The notes: generated by a model not told the origin, from the sequence alone. DNA of 64,000 nt from Coffea arabica (GCF_036785885.1 NC_092323.1:15322501-15386500), one strand, 5' to 3'; shown: positions 24,823 through 37,335, counted from the stretch's first letter. Translations and numbers: made by a program.

Positions 24823-26582
24823 AACGTATTCTAGTATTCCATGAGCCATTTTGTCTTGCCTTTCGTTCTGCTAGGAAATGGCCAAATCCTCCTAATATTG
24901 TTACTTCCCAATAATTGGGTAAGCAGATAAAATATGGCTTTGTCGGCCATGTAGCACGACGGGGAGGTCCAGAATATTTTTTTGAAAAAAAATGGCAGAG
25001 GGTCGTCGCGCCCTGGCTTTTTTTACCACACTGTCGCGCCAACGTGATGCAACGAACCTGGCAGCTATGCGACGAGCCTTTTTTTTTTTTCAAATGTTTT
25101 GTAAAAAATGTGTAGGTTCCGTTAAGTTTTTTTTTTTTTTTTTGGATAAGGCGGTTTTGGTTTCTTAAGTTTTAGCATGTTTAGGATTTACAATTTATTA
25201 TTTAGGGTTTAGGATTTGTTAAGTTTGTTGATAAAAGGGTTTGGATATGGCCATTGTAGTTAATAAAGGATTTATTAAATTTGTTAATATAGTCGATAAC
25301 TTACATAAAAATTAAATGAAACATAATTGTATTGAAGAAAAAAATGAGTACATGAATCGCAGTTTTTGTATTTTAGAATTTATATAAAATGCAATAGTGT
25401 AAAAAAATTAATAATATATTGAAAAATTAATAGTTGTTTATAGAATGCACACATAATGAAAGTACTTTTTTAGGTCGTTATTTGGTATACGATGGTACTT
25501 GATACTTATATTAAATGATTAAACCAGTTAAAGTGGTCATAAATTGACTTGTACTTCTACATTTAATAAATTAATGGATCCTTTTATCCAATTATAGAAT
25601 TTCATCAAATAATTTGTACTTTTGTATTTTGAAAATATGTAACGTTATTAAACTTTAAAATAATTAAACAGGAAAAGTAGGACAGTTAATTAAATGTCAA
25701 GATAGTATGCAGTATATTGAATGGATGGGATTTAAATCTAAGTAGAAGACCGGACAATATCAACACTTCGGGGTTTCTTGTCTTTATCCTTGTCTTCGGC
25801 CTTCTAACAAGGTGTGGTTGGGGGATACGTTTGTTTGGATAGAGGATTATTTATCAAAATTTATTTACTTACATCATTATTATAATTTTTAACACATCTT
25901 TTTATCTTTTTAATTATTTTTTTATCTCATTTACATCACATCACAAAAAATACTATAATAAAAATATCTCAAGTCGTAGTCTCCAAGATCCAGCTAACCG
26001 GCAGAAACAGTATTGAAGATTGTCTAGCTACTTGACTTCAATATTGAAGATTGTCCGGCACATAAAATCCCAAGTCGTAGTCTCCAAGATCCAGCTAACC
26101 GGTAGAAACAGTATATGAAGTGACGACGAGGTTCTTGATAAATCCATTTATGACAGCACCATGTGCAACTCATGATAAATCCATAGGCTGTGAATCTCCA
26201 TTCGGTCATAATTAAATATGATATAGCTTAAAATAGGCAGACGGATGCATAATACATGCGTTGATTAAGTGATGATTCAGAACCTTTTCGGGTTCGGGCC
26301 TTTTCTCTTTCCATTATGTAGTGGGCTATCTTATCGACAAAAAAAAAAAAAAAAATCTCCATTCGGCCAAAAATCATAAACTCATGGGCCAAAAAATTGA
26401 TAAACAAGTTGAGTACTACGCTTTACATCTTTCTCTGTAATCATTTTCACGAGTTTGTCATGTAGCGTGATATTATTGCGAAAGAAAGTTTTCTCTATTA
26501 TGACAGGACCATGTGCAACTCCTGTCAGACTCAGGAGCTTTGACCTTTACGACTGGATGTGTCGGCCGAAGGAAATTACATG
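24823..26582. repeat. Block D, copy A
   Basis: Homologous to 18955-20657 and 46906-48630. Non-coding. It contains the SINE at 26206-26355 and a locally rearranged segment at 25819-26025 that repeats gtcgtagtctccaagatcc. The parent of this block is not recognised; it may be old LTR sequence. Confidence 0.8.
26206..26355 (+). mobile_element. SINE-like insertion with A-tail, copy A
   Basis: About 135 bp ending cttatcgac plus an A17 run, flanked by the direct repeat atctccattcgg (26194-26205 and 26356-26367). D0 has a single copy of that target (near 20310) and no insert. gggttcgggcc may be a B box. Family not assigned. Confidence 0.75.
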
Positions 26583-27627
26583 GAAACCTTTATGGTGGAA
26601 CCTGCCTATGGTAGAAAGGCCGGCAGAGAGACACGTGTTGACGTTATATACAATTCAAACGGAGACGTTAAATTGTTACACAGCGTGTGAAGAGAAAATA
26701 TACGAGAATCGTCTGCAGATGCAACCAAAAAGCACACTGACTTCCGTACGAGTTAGACCAGAAAGTGTTATTGCATGTTAAAATAAGAGGCATTTATGTA
26801 TTTGCAAATGTACCCATTACCAATGGAAAAATGTTGCAAATGCCTTGGACAAAAAATGTGAATAAAGAAGGTACCGAAATTTTAAGAAATAATAAATGAT
26901 TATCGCATACGCGTGGGGGATAATAATTTGGAAGAAGAAAAAGCGGAGGTAAATGAAAGGATTCAAGCCTTCATTATATTTAGGGCAAATTATCCAATTG
27001 GCCCTTTAACTCTTTGTCTAGGTAAAATTAAGCCCCTCGTCTATTTTTTGCTGACTTTAAGCCCTTGAACTTGTAAAATGGGAAATTCGTGGCCCTTTTA
27101 GCCAGTTTCTCCGGTTTTGCAACCGGAGGACCAATTCACACGAACGCCAGTGTGCTTCTTTCAAGGGCAATTTTGTCCTCATATTCTAAGCAAAAAGGGC
27201 ACACATAGTAGACGTTCTAACAAAAAAGGACAAAAAAAAAAAACAAAATGCTGCTAATCCCTCCCTTACTCATGGAGCCTGTAGCAGGCATATGACCCAT
27301 GACAATAAAGTAAACAAATAATTCAAAAAAAAAAAGAAGAAACAATACGGATTAAAACAATTAAATTAAAGAAACTGAACATTACATCCAATGGGCAAAA
27401 GGGCTTTGAAAAAAGATGAACTCAGAGACAAAGATCGTATTTTTACCATACTGATGGCTAAAAGCGTGCAAGGAAAATGGAGTTACCGGAATCGAAGTCA
27501 TCGAGTTTGTGAAGCTTGACGGAATCAGAAGTAGACTGCAAAATCAGGGTTCGAACACTCTGGCGATTCCATTCTTCGTGTGGATATATATTGAATTTCT
27601 TGAGGTGAAAAAGCAGTTGTTGAGAAG

Positions 27628-27687
27628 ATGAAATGGGCTTCGATTTTTGCTTCAGCCATTGCTGGCCTGCTGATTTTGCTACAGCAG
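27628..27687 (+). pseudogene. Captured first-exon candidate in Pack-MULE
   Basis: ATG followed by 20 codons with a hydrophobic stretch (MKWASIFASAIAGLLILLQQ), then cag|gtaaaa, a usable 5' splice site. It is preceded by a leader-like region. Consistent with a captured gene start. Gene not recognised. Confidence 0.4.
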
Positions 27688-27777
27688 GTAAAAAAACCAT
27701 GGCTGGCTTTTTCCCTATCTTTCTTTTCTGTTCCTTTTAAGGATTTGTGGAGCCGATCATTTGCTTCAACTGCACCC

Positions 27778-27808
<31 letters not shown>

Positions 27809-27971
27809 ATTTTCATGTCATGCCAAGTCACTAATTTGATCGCGACAACAGGCAACGAAGTTTGTTTGACAAAAGAGGATGAGGTTTTTTTTTTTTTTTC
27901 CAATGAACAACTTGGGATTTCAGCTTAAAACTTAACAAATCAAAGCGCTTGTTAATTGAATTATGCTTGCC

Positions 27972-28223
27972 TCACTCCTCTCTGGGTTTGTCGTCATAAT
28001 CGTCGGAGACATCGGAGACGACGTCGGAGATATGATTCTTGGAAGCGGCCGAGACACCGGTCCAGTGGACTTTGCGGGTGTGGGTGACGGGGTGGCAGGG
28101 TTTTAAGAGGATTTTTGAGAAGGAAGAGCAGAAGGGCTTGTCATGAGGAGGGGTTGTGAGCGGAGAGAGCTTCTGGGAGGCCGCGACGGCCGCGGCTGCT
28201 GCGGTGGCGACAAAGACGGCCAT
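27972..28223 (-). pseudogene. Captured gene fragment in Pack-MULE, 83-aa frame
   Basis: Starts MAVFVATAAAAAVAASQKLSPL: Ala/Ser-rich, low in acidic residues, like an organelle transit peptide. It ends with an acidic stretch DVVSDVSDDYDDKPREE and a stop. The GC content is clearly higher than the flanks. Likely the 5' end of a host gene carried by the element; parent not recognised. Confidence 0.5.
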
Positions 28224-28569
28224 GGGATTGCGTGGGGGTTGCGCAAGGAAGAGTAAGGCAGGTAAGGGAAATCAAATAGAAAGGTGGACTATGTGTGCCC
28301 TTTTTGCTTAGAATATGAGGACAAAAATGCCCTTGAAAGAAGTACACTGGCGTTCGTGTGAATTGGTCCTCCAGTTGCAAAACCGGAGAAACTGGCTGAA
28401 AGGGTCACGGGTTCCCCATTTTACAAGTTCGAGGGCTTAAAGTCAGCAAAAAATAGATGAAGGGCTTAATTTTACCTAGACAAAGAGTTAAAGGGCCAAT
28501 TGAATAATTTGCCCTTATATTTATATACATATATAAATTTAGTACCCAAGTGTTCAGCTTAAGCATCCA

Positions 28570-29157
28570 GGAAAATGGTCCCATAACTATCGATACGGTA
28601 AACAACACAGTTTTGGATATGATATAATAGGTTCTAAAAATTTTAGCGACCATTTGATTACCCGTTAGACCTATCCACTTGAATAGGATTATGGGTAAAA
28701 ATAAGGGAGTAAATTTGTCATTCAAAATAGTAAGTTAGCGTAATAAATTAGTAACTTTTGCAGTCGAAAAGGTAAATTGTAAGTAATATGAAACATACTT
28801 TTTAAAGAGATAAATTACAATAGTATATCCCAAATATACTTTTGAGGGAGTAAGTTTATTTGAAGTAAAAATATGTTTTTATATAGAAATAATGAGTTTT
28901 AGTTATAACATAGTAAATTTGATTAATGACAAAAAACATGCTAATTTATGGCCAAAATATTGTATTATGCTTAAAAAACTTATACGAAGCCTATATTTTA
29001 GAGTTATTTGAAATAACACAAAAATGTATTATTACTGATTAAAACTGAGTACGTTACTTAGTCAGTACAGTTATTATAGTTGTATACATACTTGATGGTA
29101 TGTGTATAAATAAGCATTTTTGAGATTTATGGGAAAATTGATTTTTTCTTTTGCAGT
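28570..29157. mobile_element. Single arm of the giant foldback Mutator-like family
   Basis: Starts ggaaaatgg and follows the arm of the element at 42458-45708 for about 590 bp (shared text includes agcgaccatttgatta, cctatccac, ggtaaattg). No matching opposite arm is seen, so it is truncated or a solo arm. Confidence 0.7.
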
Positions 29158-29764
29158 TTAAAAAAAAGGTAAGCGAAAATCTTTTTTCTCAGAGCACAAA
29201 AATCCACAAGTCAAAGTTCTTGGTCTAAAGGGGAAAGAAACATTCTGAATATCATTGTTTACAGTACTAAATAAATTAGATGTAAAATGCTCGTTAAAAG
29301 CAGGTACGTTGACATATAATAAAGGAAAGACATAAAGAGCAGGCCATTTACGAGAAAAGTTGTCATTCATAAAAATAGCAACGCTTTACGGTTTTCTTAT
29401 CAATCTTGCAACGTATGAGCAAAATGGCAATAATTAAAATAGTATTTTATTCGAATTATACATATTTCATTAATTTTTTTCCATTTAAAAAAATGAATGA
29501 GAATCTTTTATGAGAAAGCACATAAGTCAAAGGAATGGTGTAAAAGGGAAAAGAATAGCATATACGTACAGTACCTATAGTTTATGTTCGAAGGACTATA
29601 GTGCTATTTTTGAAAAATATCCTGAAAAATATGTAATCGAAACCGAACCGATTCTTCACTATTTAAAATGTCAAATCTGTGATTGTGTTGTAACTGTTAT
29701 TCATTGTTATCGTAAAGTATCATTTTTCCATAAAATTTCACCTCTTTAACACCAATTTTCCCAT

Positions 29765-29965
29765 ACACCAATTTATTTATCAGATAAAATACATGAAAAT
29801 TCGGTTTTGAATAAAACAGTAGCTGTTTATGGCTTTCCTCCATTATAAGAACATAGTACCCATTTTTGCATAAACAAATTTATTTATCGGATGAAATAAA
29901 AATAAATCCATTGTTCAATAAAACACTAACTCTTTATGGCTTTCCTCCATTATAAATCACTAGTT
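29765..29965. repeat. Two-copy direct repeat of about 100 bp
   Basis: Two degenerate copies, both with caatttatttatc(a/g)ga-type text and ending ttatggctttcctccattata. Non-coding. Confidence 0.7.
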
Positions 29966-29990
29966 CTTTTAATTGGAAGGAAATCACATG

Positions 29991-32257
29991 TCAAATTTCA
30001 TTTGATTTGTGGATGGAAGGCTATGGAAGCTGTAGGCCCCGAAGCAAAATTAATTGGTCCACAAAAATTGCCAAATTAGTTTTCTTTTTCCAAATTTCAG
30101 TTATGTGAGTAAATGAAAGCTTTTACAACCATTAGTTCTTTTAAAATATTTTCAAGCGTAACTGCATGCACACATTCTATATTCATTTGTCTCTTTTTCA
30201 GTTTTTATACTCCATCTAGGATGTCTAATCATTATTTCGTGAAAAAGGAAAAAAAACTATGTATATTTTTTCTTTATAATTAGTCAATTACAAATTGGTA
30301 AAGTTCTAGCCAATTTCATCCATTATCTAACTTGCAAGAAAGGAATAGATATCTCCTAGATACAAAGTTCAAAAGGAATTTCTAGTCTTTTATAATCACG
30401 ATCACATGATGTTTCGGACTTTCGGTGGATATCTATTTGTCCATTTTCCGTTAAAGAAACTTTACTTATTACAATCTTTTCTTTACACTCCTCTAAAATA
30501 GTATGAAGTATTACCATAATTCCTAACATATCATTATTAAAACGAGGGTTAAGTATTATTGGAAAGTAATCATTAAATAGTATATGATTTAATTATTCTT
30601 AATAACTTTCAAAGTATGTCTTACATTCATTAAATTTATTGTTTTAGTTCATTTATATCCATGTTTTTTGGAAAATTAAAGTTCGAAGATAAAAAGAAGT
30701 TAATGCAAATTAATGCACGGCTGAATAACTGGTGGTCTAATTCTATTGCTTGCTTATTAACAAGAATGACCACGCCAACACTACTACAATAATACACTCA
30801 TACTTTTGCGTTTCTTAATTACTTGCATTACTTATTCTTTCTTCCCAACAATTCTACAGCCCATAATCAATTTTAATTCAATAATCTTCATACAACTCTG
30901 AACATATAACTATATTTAATATAAATTCTTAAGTTCATAAACAATCATTAGTATCAAAATCATAAAGTTGTATCGCACAATAGGATGCTCTTCGCATCAT
31001 TATCAGAAGTAATTTCAATTTCGTCGCATTTGGCTATAGACGTCATTTTCTGTGTGACTTCCTTCTTCTGACACGTATCCACTTTGTATGGTTGGAACTT
31101 CCCGCTATAGACCGATCTGGTAGGTCGTGGCCAATAATGGGATAGCATAGTTTTTTTGCCCCATCACTTAAGCACGGCAAGAATTTTTTTTTTTAAAAAT
31201 TTTAAATAGCTGCAACAAGTTATTAACAAAAGATAATATGCTAGCGCTATTCCCGTTGCCTCTAGAGGATTTTTCAGCCAACAAACTCCTTCAACTCCCT
31301 TCCTCAAGTTCTTTCTAGGGTTCTTTCCATTTGTTTCTGTAATACATTTTTTTGACAAATTTTCAATCCTATTATTTTCTCAGTAGAAGTATCTTTCTTT
31401 CTTAGTGAGAGTTTTTGCTTTTTTTTTTATATAGTTTTTATCAGATTTAAGTTTATTCAAGTCTAAACTTTCTCGCAGGGCTTCAAAATCTGTCCGGGGA
31501 AGGCTTACAAATCATTTGCAACTACAGAGATTTATATGCATTTAATTGTAAGAAAATTTGGAGCTTTCTAGTATTTTTTTTTTTCTTATTGGTTTCTCTG
31601 ATTTGAAGGAAGTCACTTCTTTTTGCATTTCCATTGCGTCTTTTTCATATATTTGTTGCTATTTGTACAACTTTTCTGTGATTAAATAAAATTCCCTTCC
31701 TCGTTAAAATAAATGAAAGAAAATATGAAGGAGAAATTAAATTGATCTAATTGACAATATGTCTTTATCACTAGATGCCTTCTCAGATATTCTCAAAAAC
31801 TTCCATACTCTAACTATCATTATTTTACCACAATAGTACTTCTTTAACAATTACTAGCATTTCTATGTTGTCATTTGAACTGCTTCCTTTCCATCTTTGG
31901 TACACTTAAATTTGCAATTATCTTATGAAATTCTTAAATTCAGTAACTTTCAGCTACATGATATGGTGAGAGATATTTGTTTGACATGATATAAACCTAA
32001 TAAGAAAAGAATTCAATTTGAAAACACACGTAAGACAATATATATAGGTCCATGTACATAAACCAAAGAACAAAATTATATCAATTCAGTAAGCACATTT
32101 AATAATATTCCCTGGAGCCTTAAAGCATAAGTTAAACATTTTATCTGGAAATGTCTCCTAAGAATCTTATACGTGATGAAGTAAATAGGCAGAGAACTGG
32201 GAAACGGAAAGACTTGAGCATATGCTTTTTTTTTTGGTGAAATTGCATAACAAATAT
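29991..32257. repeat. Block E, copy A
   Basis: Duplicated at 48631-48975 plus 54294-56353. No reliable coding frame. 31245-31560 (and 55305-55620) resembles a plant 5' leader (ctagggttctttc... then ctcgcagggcttcaaaatctg) but no exon follows; at best an untranslated gene relic. Confidence 0.75.
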
Positions 32258-33496
32258 TAGGGGTGGGCACGGGTCGGGGTACCCGCCCCTAATACGTTTT
32301 GGCTGACCCGACCCTAAAATATCGGATCAGCCATTTTGCGACCCTAACCCGCTCCTAATATTTTCGGGTACCCGCTATTCGGGTACCCGAAAAAAAGGGG
32401 CGGGTCATAGGGTACCCGCCCCTAAAAAAAAATTCCAATAAAAAATATTTTTCATTTAATATCAACATATTTTTCAATAAAAAAAATGTTTTCTGATTAA
32501 CATTGGTAGAGATATTATAATCAAAATCCATACGTCATCATTCTCACACATTTCATCCAATAATCAAACCGATCTCATAAATTTAGTACATATTAGAATT
32601 ATAATATCTAATAGACAAAATGAAATTTCATGATAATTTTGAGTACATCACCATTCTCACGCATTTCATCCTTTTATAACATAACAAATACAAGGATAAT
32701 AAGTATTTGGCAAATTTTTCAACTTTCTTAAGGATGTTATGGTACAAAACTGCATCCAAAATGAGTCGATTGTGGAATCAAATCCGGAAAAGAATTGAAC
32801 AGAGCTAATAATTTTTGAAGTATAATCAAAATAATCATGAAAAATTTTCACCAACTTTCTTACATCTTTGGAATAGACCTTATTGCATTAAAGGTGATGA
32901 AAAAGAAAAATAAATTTCTTGCACTAAAATAAAGGAGACAAAGTTAAGAGACACAATTGCAATAAAACAAATAAATAAATGAAAGACACAAATGTTTTAA
33001 TTATCTAGCTAATAGAAAATTGGAGCTCCAAACACAAATTTTTGATTGAATTGATGAAAAATTTGCAAGAAAGATCGATGGAAGTAGAATAAAAATGAAA
33101 AAGGATGAAAAGGATGAACAATTTTTATGATAGAGTTTTGTTTTGTTCATTTTAGTTCAGGTTTCACCAAGAATATTCGTTCTTTTAAGACAAGATGAGG
33201 AGAGGCGGATCATATGAGATTAGAATATGAAGTTGTGAACCACTTTACTTACACTTAGGATTAAAAATTATAAAAATATGATGAACCCTTATTTTTTTAA
33301 TATTTATATAATATACCCTGCGGGTTGGGTACCCGCGGGTTTTTATTTTATTGATCCGTATCCGTATCCGTTTTTACGGGTACCCGATCCGCATCTGCCC
33401 CGCTAAGAAAAATCGGATCGGATATCCTATTTTTCGGATCGGATCGGATCAGGTTCATCGGGTTTCGGATCGGATCGGATTTTTTGCCGACCCCTA
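32258..33496. mobile_element. Non-autonomous hAT element, 1239 bp
   Basis: Ends taggggtgggca / tgccgacccccta-type (taggggt...accccta), with the 8-bp target duplication acaaatat (32250-32257 and 33497-33504). Unit 2 has the empty site at 56309-56320. The ends are dense with gggtacccg and cggatcggat repeats (33412-33482). No transposase. hAT is assigned from the 8-bp duplication and the TIR type. Confidence 0.88.
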
Positions 33497-33837
33497 ACAA
33501 ATATGGTAAGTAGCACCAATCCAGTGGGATGGCCTAGGAAATAGAAGCAACCTCTGCCATTGATGAGGGGAGTTGATGGAAGAAAACGCATTGCTTTGAA
33601 CTGTAAACCTGTGCAGATTTGCAAAGAAAGGAGGTTGTTCAAGTGCCAATTCAGTGGCCATGACACCACCTGGACGGTCGGACCATTCAGTACTGACAGA
33701 GCCATGTTAAGACAAGGGTGGAGCCATGTTAGAGATCAATAATCAGAGGCTTACAAAATTTCGTAATTTTTCAATTTAGCTCACATTTGCACTGACAAAT
33801 TTTGTAAAAATTTATTTTGCTCTCGCATTGCCCCTTA
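33497..33837 (+). pseudogene. Block E end with exon relic, copy 2 (inverted relative to 23345)
   Basis: From agcaccaatccagtgg to ctgtgcag (about 33508-33613) this follows the reverse complement of 23360-23480 with indels. The minus strand gives an apparent frame MALSVLNGPTVQVVSWPLNWHLNNL (33705 leftward), which may be a different fragment or chance. The segment ends at the PIF target site tta (33835-33837). Confidence 0.4.
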
Positions 33838-34334
33838 GAGCATCTACAATGGTTTACACCCTTTAGGGTGTAATCCACATGCCACATCAACATTCCACTA
33901 TCTCCTCTTTTTATTACACTCTTATCCACAATGGATTACACTCACAGAATATAATAGCATAGGTCCACATGCCACATCAGCATTCCACTATCTCCTCTTT
34001 TATTATACTCTCTCCTCTCTTTTATTTTAACAATGCACAACTCATAACCCATAAATAAATAAATTTATTATTTTAAAAATGGTTATTTTTAAAAATAAAT
34101 TATTAACGTGACACCTCAAACGTGAAAATATCATAATAATCCATTATTCATTAATAATACCCTATCTACTGAATTTAACTCCACGACATACTATTAAAAT
34201 TAAATAAAATACAAATAATAATATAACGAATAGTAATTTTTATTATTATTGCCTCCAAATCGTTCCCAAATATGATCGAATAAATTGGACAGAAGTTGAT
34301 GATGTACTTCCCGATTATGTAGTTTCGCATTCCT

Positions 34335-35390
34335 CTAAAGATAATGGTGAAAATTTTCGACTTGAGTTACAGGGATCGTTGGTTCTTCATCATCATCATC
34401 CCAGTTTTTGATTGCATCTCCCTCATCCTCGACAATCATATTATGCAATATGATGCATGTGTACACTATATCTTTCAATTTAGCTTTATGCCAAAATCGA
34501 GCTGGGCCACATACAATTGCCCAACGAGATTGGACCACTCCAAAATCTTGCTCGACGTCTTTGCTTGCAGCCTCCTGTATTTGCTTAAATTTGATCCTCT
34601 TTGGATCTTTAGGAGATGTAAAACTTTTAACAAATGTTGTCCATTCTGGATATATGCCATCTGCTAGACAATATCCTTTGTTGTACTGTGTGCCGTTTAC
34701 CATAAATTGAATATCAGGAGCATATCCGTGTAACACGTCATTAAATAGCGGAGATTGATTGGAGTACATTAATGTCATTGTTAGACCCCGCGATGCCAAA
34801 AAATGCATGCCATATCCACAAATCTGCTGCTGCAATTGCTTCTAGCATTATTGTGGGAGATCCTTGATCACTTCGAGTAAATTGACCTTTCCATGCCACA
34901 GGACAATTCTTCCATTGCCAATGCATGCAGTCAATGCTACCAAGCATTCCGGAGAAACCATGGCGCTCAGAATGCAATTGAAGTAAATGTTCAACATCAT
35001 TAGTATTAGGCCTTCTCAAGTATTGTGCCCCATAAATATCGATCACGCACCAACAAAATTGTGACAAACATTCGATTGCAGTGCATTCACCCATCCTTGT
35101 GTACTCGTCCAATTGGTCAGCAGGTGTTCCATATGTTAACTGATGGATAGCTGCTGTGGTTTTTTTGAAGTGGAGAAAGTCCTCTTTTGCCGGCTGCATT
35201 GACCCTCATTTGAAAAAACTCTGAATGATTTGTCATCGACTCCACAATTCGAAGGAAAAACATGTCTGACACCACGCTCTCGATTGTAATATCTTCGACT
35301 GTGTGGACGGATGTTACGACTTGAAGATGTATGTTGCGTTTGCCATTGCTCCAACATCTTCATAATTTGATCATCAATGTCATCCATCAT
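34335..35390 (-). pseudogene. PIF/Harbinger transposase (DDE_Tnp_4), frameshifted
   Basis: DDE nuclease that cuts and pastes the element at TTA-like sites. Minus-strand pieces: 35390-35136 (N-terminal), 35199-34741 (TAAIHQLTYGTPADQLDEYTRMGE, GMLGSIDCMHWQWKNCPVAWKGQ, FGIAGSNNDINVL) and 34835-34335 (GYCLADGIYPEWTTFVKSF, DVEQDFGVVQSRWAIVCGPARFW, CIILHNMI). The three acidic residues (D in SIDCMHW, D in SNNDINVL, E in DVEQDFGV) remain, but frame changes near 35170 and 34750 break the protein. Confidence 0.92.
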
Positions 35391-35806
35391 TTCATCGGCT
35401 AAAAACTTTTAAATTTCTTCTATAAGAGAGATATCAGGATATTAATACATTTTTTGAGTGTGTTGAGTATTTGGTGGCAATGTATTGCGTCTTGCCAATA
35501 CATATATAGTGCTAGTGTTATAATAGCTAGTTTTCCAACGGCTCATTTTTCTAATGGCTAATTTTCCAACGGCTAGTCTTCTGACTTATTATAATGAATA
35601 TATATAATATATATTTATATAATATATTTTATTATAATATTAGTATAATTATATAATATATTTATAATTATTATATACATAATAAAATATATTATATAAA
35701 TATATATTACAATTATTTAATTAAGTATAATTATATTTATCTAATATAAATTATAAATTTATGAATATTATATTAATTTAAAATGATGAAATTTAAAATT
35801 TCGTTA

Positions 35807-36035
35807 GCTTGGTTTCGAATCCATGGTCGGATTTCATAGTTTGGTTTCGAATCCATGACTGGATTTCATAACCTGGTTTCAAATCCATGGTTGGATTTTA
35901 TATGTTGGTTTCGAATCCACAGCTGGATTTCATAACCTGGTTTCGAATCCATAGCAGGATTTCATAACTTGGTTTCAAATCCATGGCCGGATTTTATAGC
36001 TTGGTTTCGAATCCATGGTCGGATTTCATATCTTG
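35807..36035. repeat. Minisatellite of about seven 32-bp units inside the PIF element
   Basis: Unit approximately ttggtttcgaatccatgg followed by ccggatttcata. Each unit has an internal imperfect palindrome around gaatccatggtcggatttc. It lies between transposase and ORF1. Confidence 0.92.
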
Positions 36036-36199
36036 CGTCTAGTTACTCCATAAATGTACTACATAAGTGATTAATATGATACAACATGGTTTTTTCTGCA
36101 TCTTATTGCACCGTATAGTAAAATAAAATTAAAAATAGACTAAGAAATATTATATTTGGCTTTTAGGATGGAGCACATTTGCTCATGAATTCGAAGCTG

Positions 36200-37335
36200 T
36201 TAATCGGTCATACCCGTGGTATCCTTGAGTATTTCATAATCACTTTGAAAATTATAACTTTCTAACTTATTTGCCAAGTTTTCCATAGCCTGCAATTTTT
36301 CTTCTTTTTGCTGCATCAACACTTTTCGGATTTGATCAAATTCCTCACTCACATTTTCCTCGTTCACATTTGATTTTGCCTTTTTCTTTCCCTTCTTTGA
36401 TGCTTTTTGACCAGGTGGGTGAACTTCACATGCTTCATTATCATCGATGTCAAAATTTGAATTCGTATTGGATAAAGAAGTGTATGCCCCGCTTTCATCA
36501 GTTCTTATCTTTTTTGAAAAACGTTGCATAAGAGTATTTACTTTCCACTTCGGATCATTTTTCAACAACACCCACACATGTTCATGTAAAAAATGCTTGT
36601 TATTATTCTGATGAAATAGCTCATGTGCGTGTTGCTTGATCTAGTCATCATTCCACCTGCTATGATGTTCGCTGACCAATTTGTTGTAATATTGGTTGAA
36701 CTCATTAACCATCGGACTCAACCAATGCCAATGTGATTTCACTGCTTTATATTTTCGTGGTGGTCCAGATTTTCGATTCTCATTGAAGTAGTCGACGACT
36801 CGTTTCTAAAAGCTTTTTTCATTTTGAGAGTTACCCACAACACTGCAATTTGAAATTGTGAGCCAAGCACTTGCAAGAATCTTGTCATCATCCACACTCC
36901 ATGGAACACATTTACGGTCAGGTTCTTCCACCGCCTCATTTGTGAGATTTATATTTTCTACCTCACGTTGTGTTGAATACGCGGAAATTGAGAATCCTAA
37001 ATTGACTCCGTTGGTGTTGCATTATCTTGTTGACTGGCGAAATCAAAATCCTTCCTTATCTCCGACGGAGTCGTTGAGCCTCCACAACCCATACCAAGGT
37101 TATAATACCCCGGTGTATAGTGATTTCCCATAGAATGATTAAAATAATTAGGTGACGGATACATGGGAATTTGATATGGAAAATGTGGTAGATTTTGGAA
37201 ATTTGATGGATGATTGGAATTGGGTAAATTTGGGTAATTTGGAATTGGAAATGGATAATTTGGCAAATTTGGATAATTTTGGTGGTTTTGATTTTGTGAA
37301 GCGGATGACTTTTCTATATTTGGACTATTTAACAT
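36200..37335 (-). pseudogene. PIF/Harbinger ORF1 (Myb/SANT-like with NAM-associated C-terminus), broken
   Basis: Accessory protein that binds element DNA together with the transposase. 37335-36997 is Asn/Pro-rich with repeated NYPNLPN; 36939-36739 covers part of the Myb-like domain; 36577-36200 is a NAM-associated C-terminal domain with KKGKKKAKSN and a coiled EEFDQIRKVLMQQKEEKLQAMENL. The pieces are in different frames with a gap at 36580-36740. Confidence 0.82.

Larger units (their letters stand above)
26983..28514. mobile_element. Mutator-like element with gene fragments (Pack-MULE candidate), 1532 bp
   Basis: Terminal inverted repeats of about 228 bp (26983-27210 and 28287-28514, ~95% identical, beginning gggcaaattat) and a perfect 9-bp target duplication ttatattta (26974-26982 and 28515-28523). 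Both are hallmarks of Mutator-like elements. No transposase inside; instead two gene-like fragments (27628-27687 plus, 27972-28223 minus), the latter GC-rich unlike its surroundings. Confidence 0.9.
26583..29990. mobile_element. 3.4-kb composite insertion in unit 1, flanked by a 15-bp direct repeat
   Basis: Absent from the equivalent point of unit 2 (near 48635) and from D0. gaaggaaattacatg ends at 26582 and gaaggaaatcacatg ends at 29990, so the insertion lies between. It contains a Pack-MULE-like element (26983-28514), a foldback arm (28570-29157) and tandem repeats (29765-29965). The outer 26583-26980 part is unidentified. The carrier element type is unresolved. Confidence 0.65.

Noticed and set aside
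33427..33705. 92-codon minus-strand frame as a real gene
   Set aside because: Its distal part runs into the hAT element end and its middle is antisense to the exon relic; only the first ~30 codons look protein-like.
34344..34710. Plus-strand frames of 100-107 codons
   Set aside because: They are antisense to the PIF transposase.
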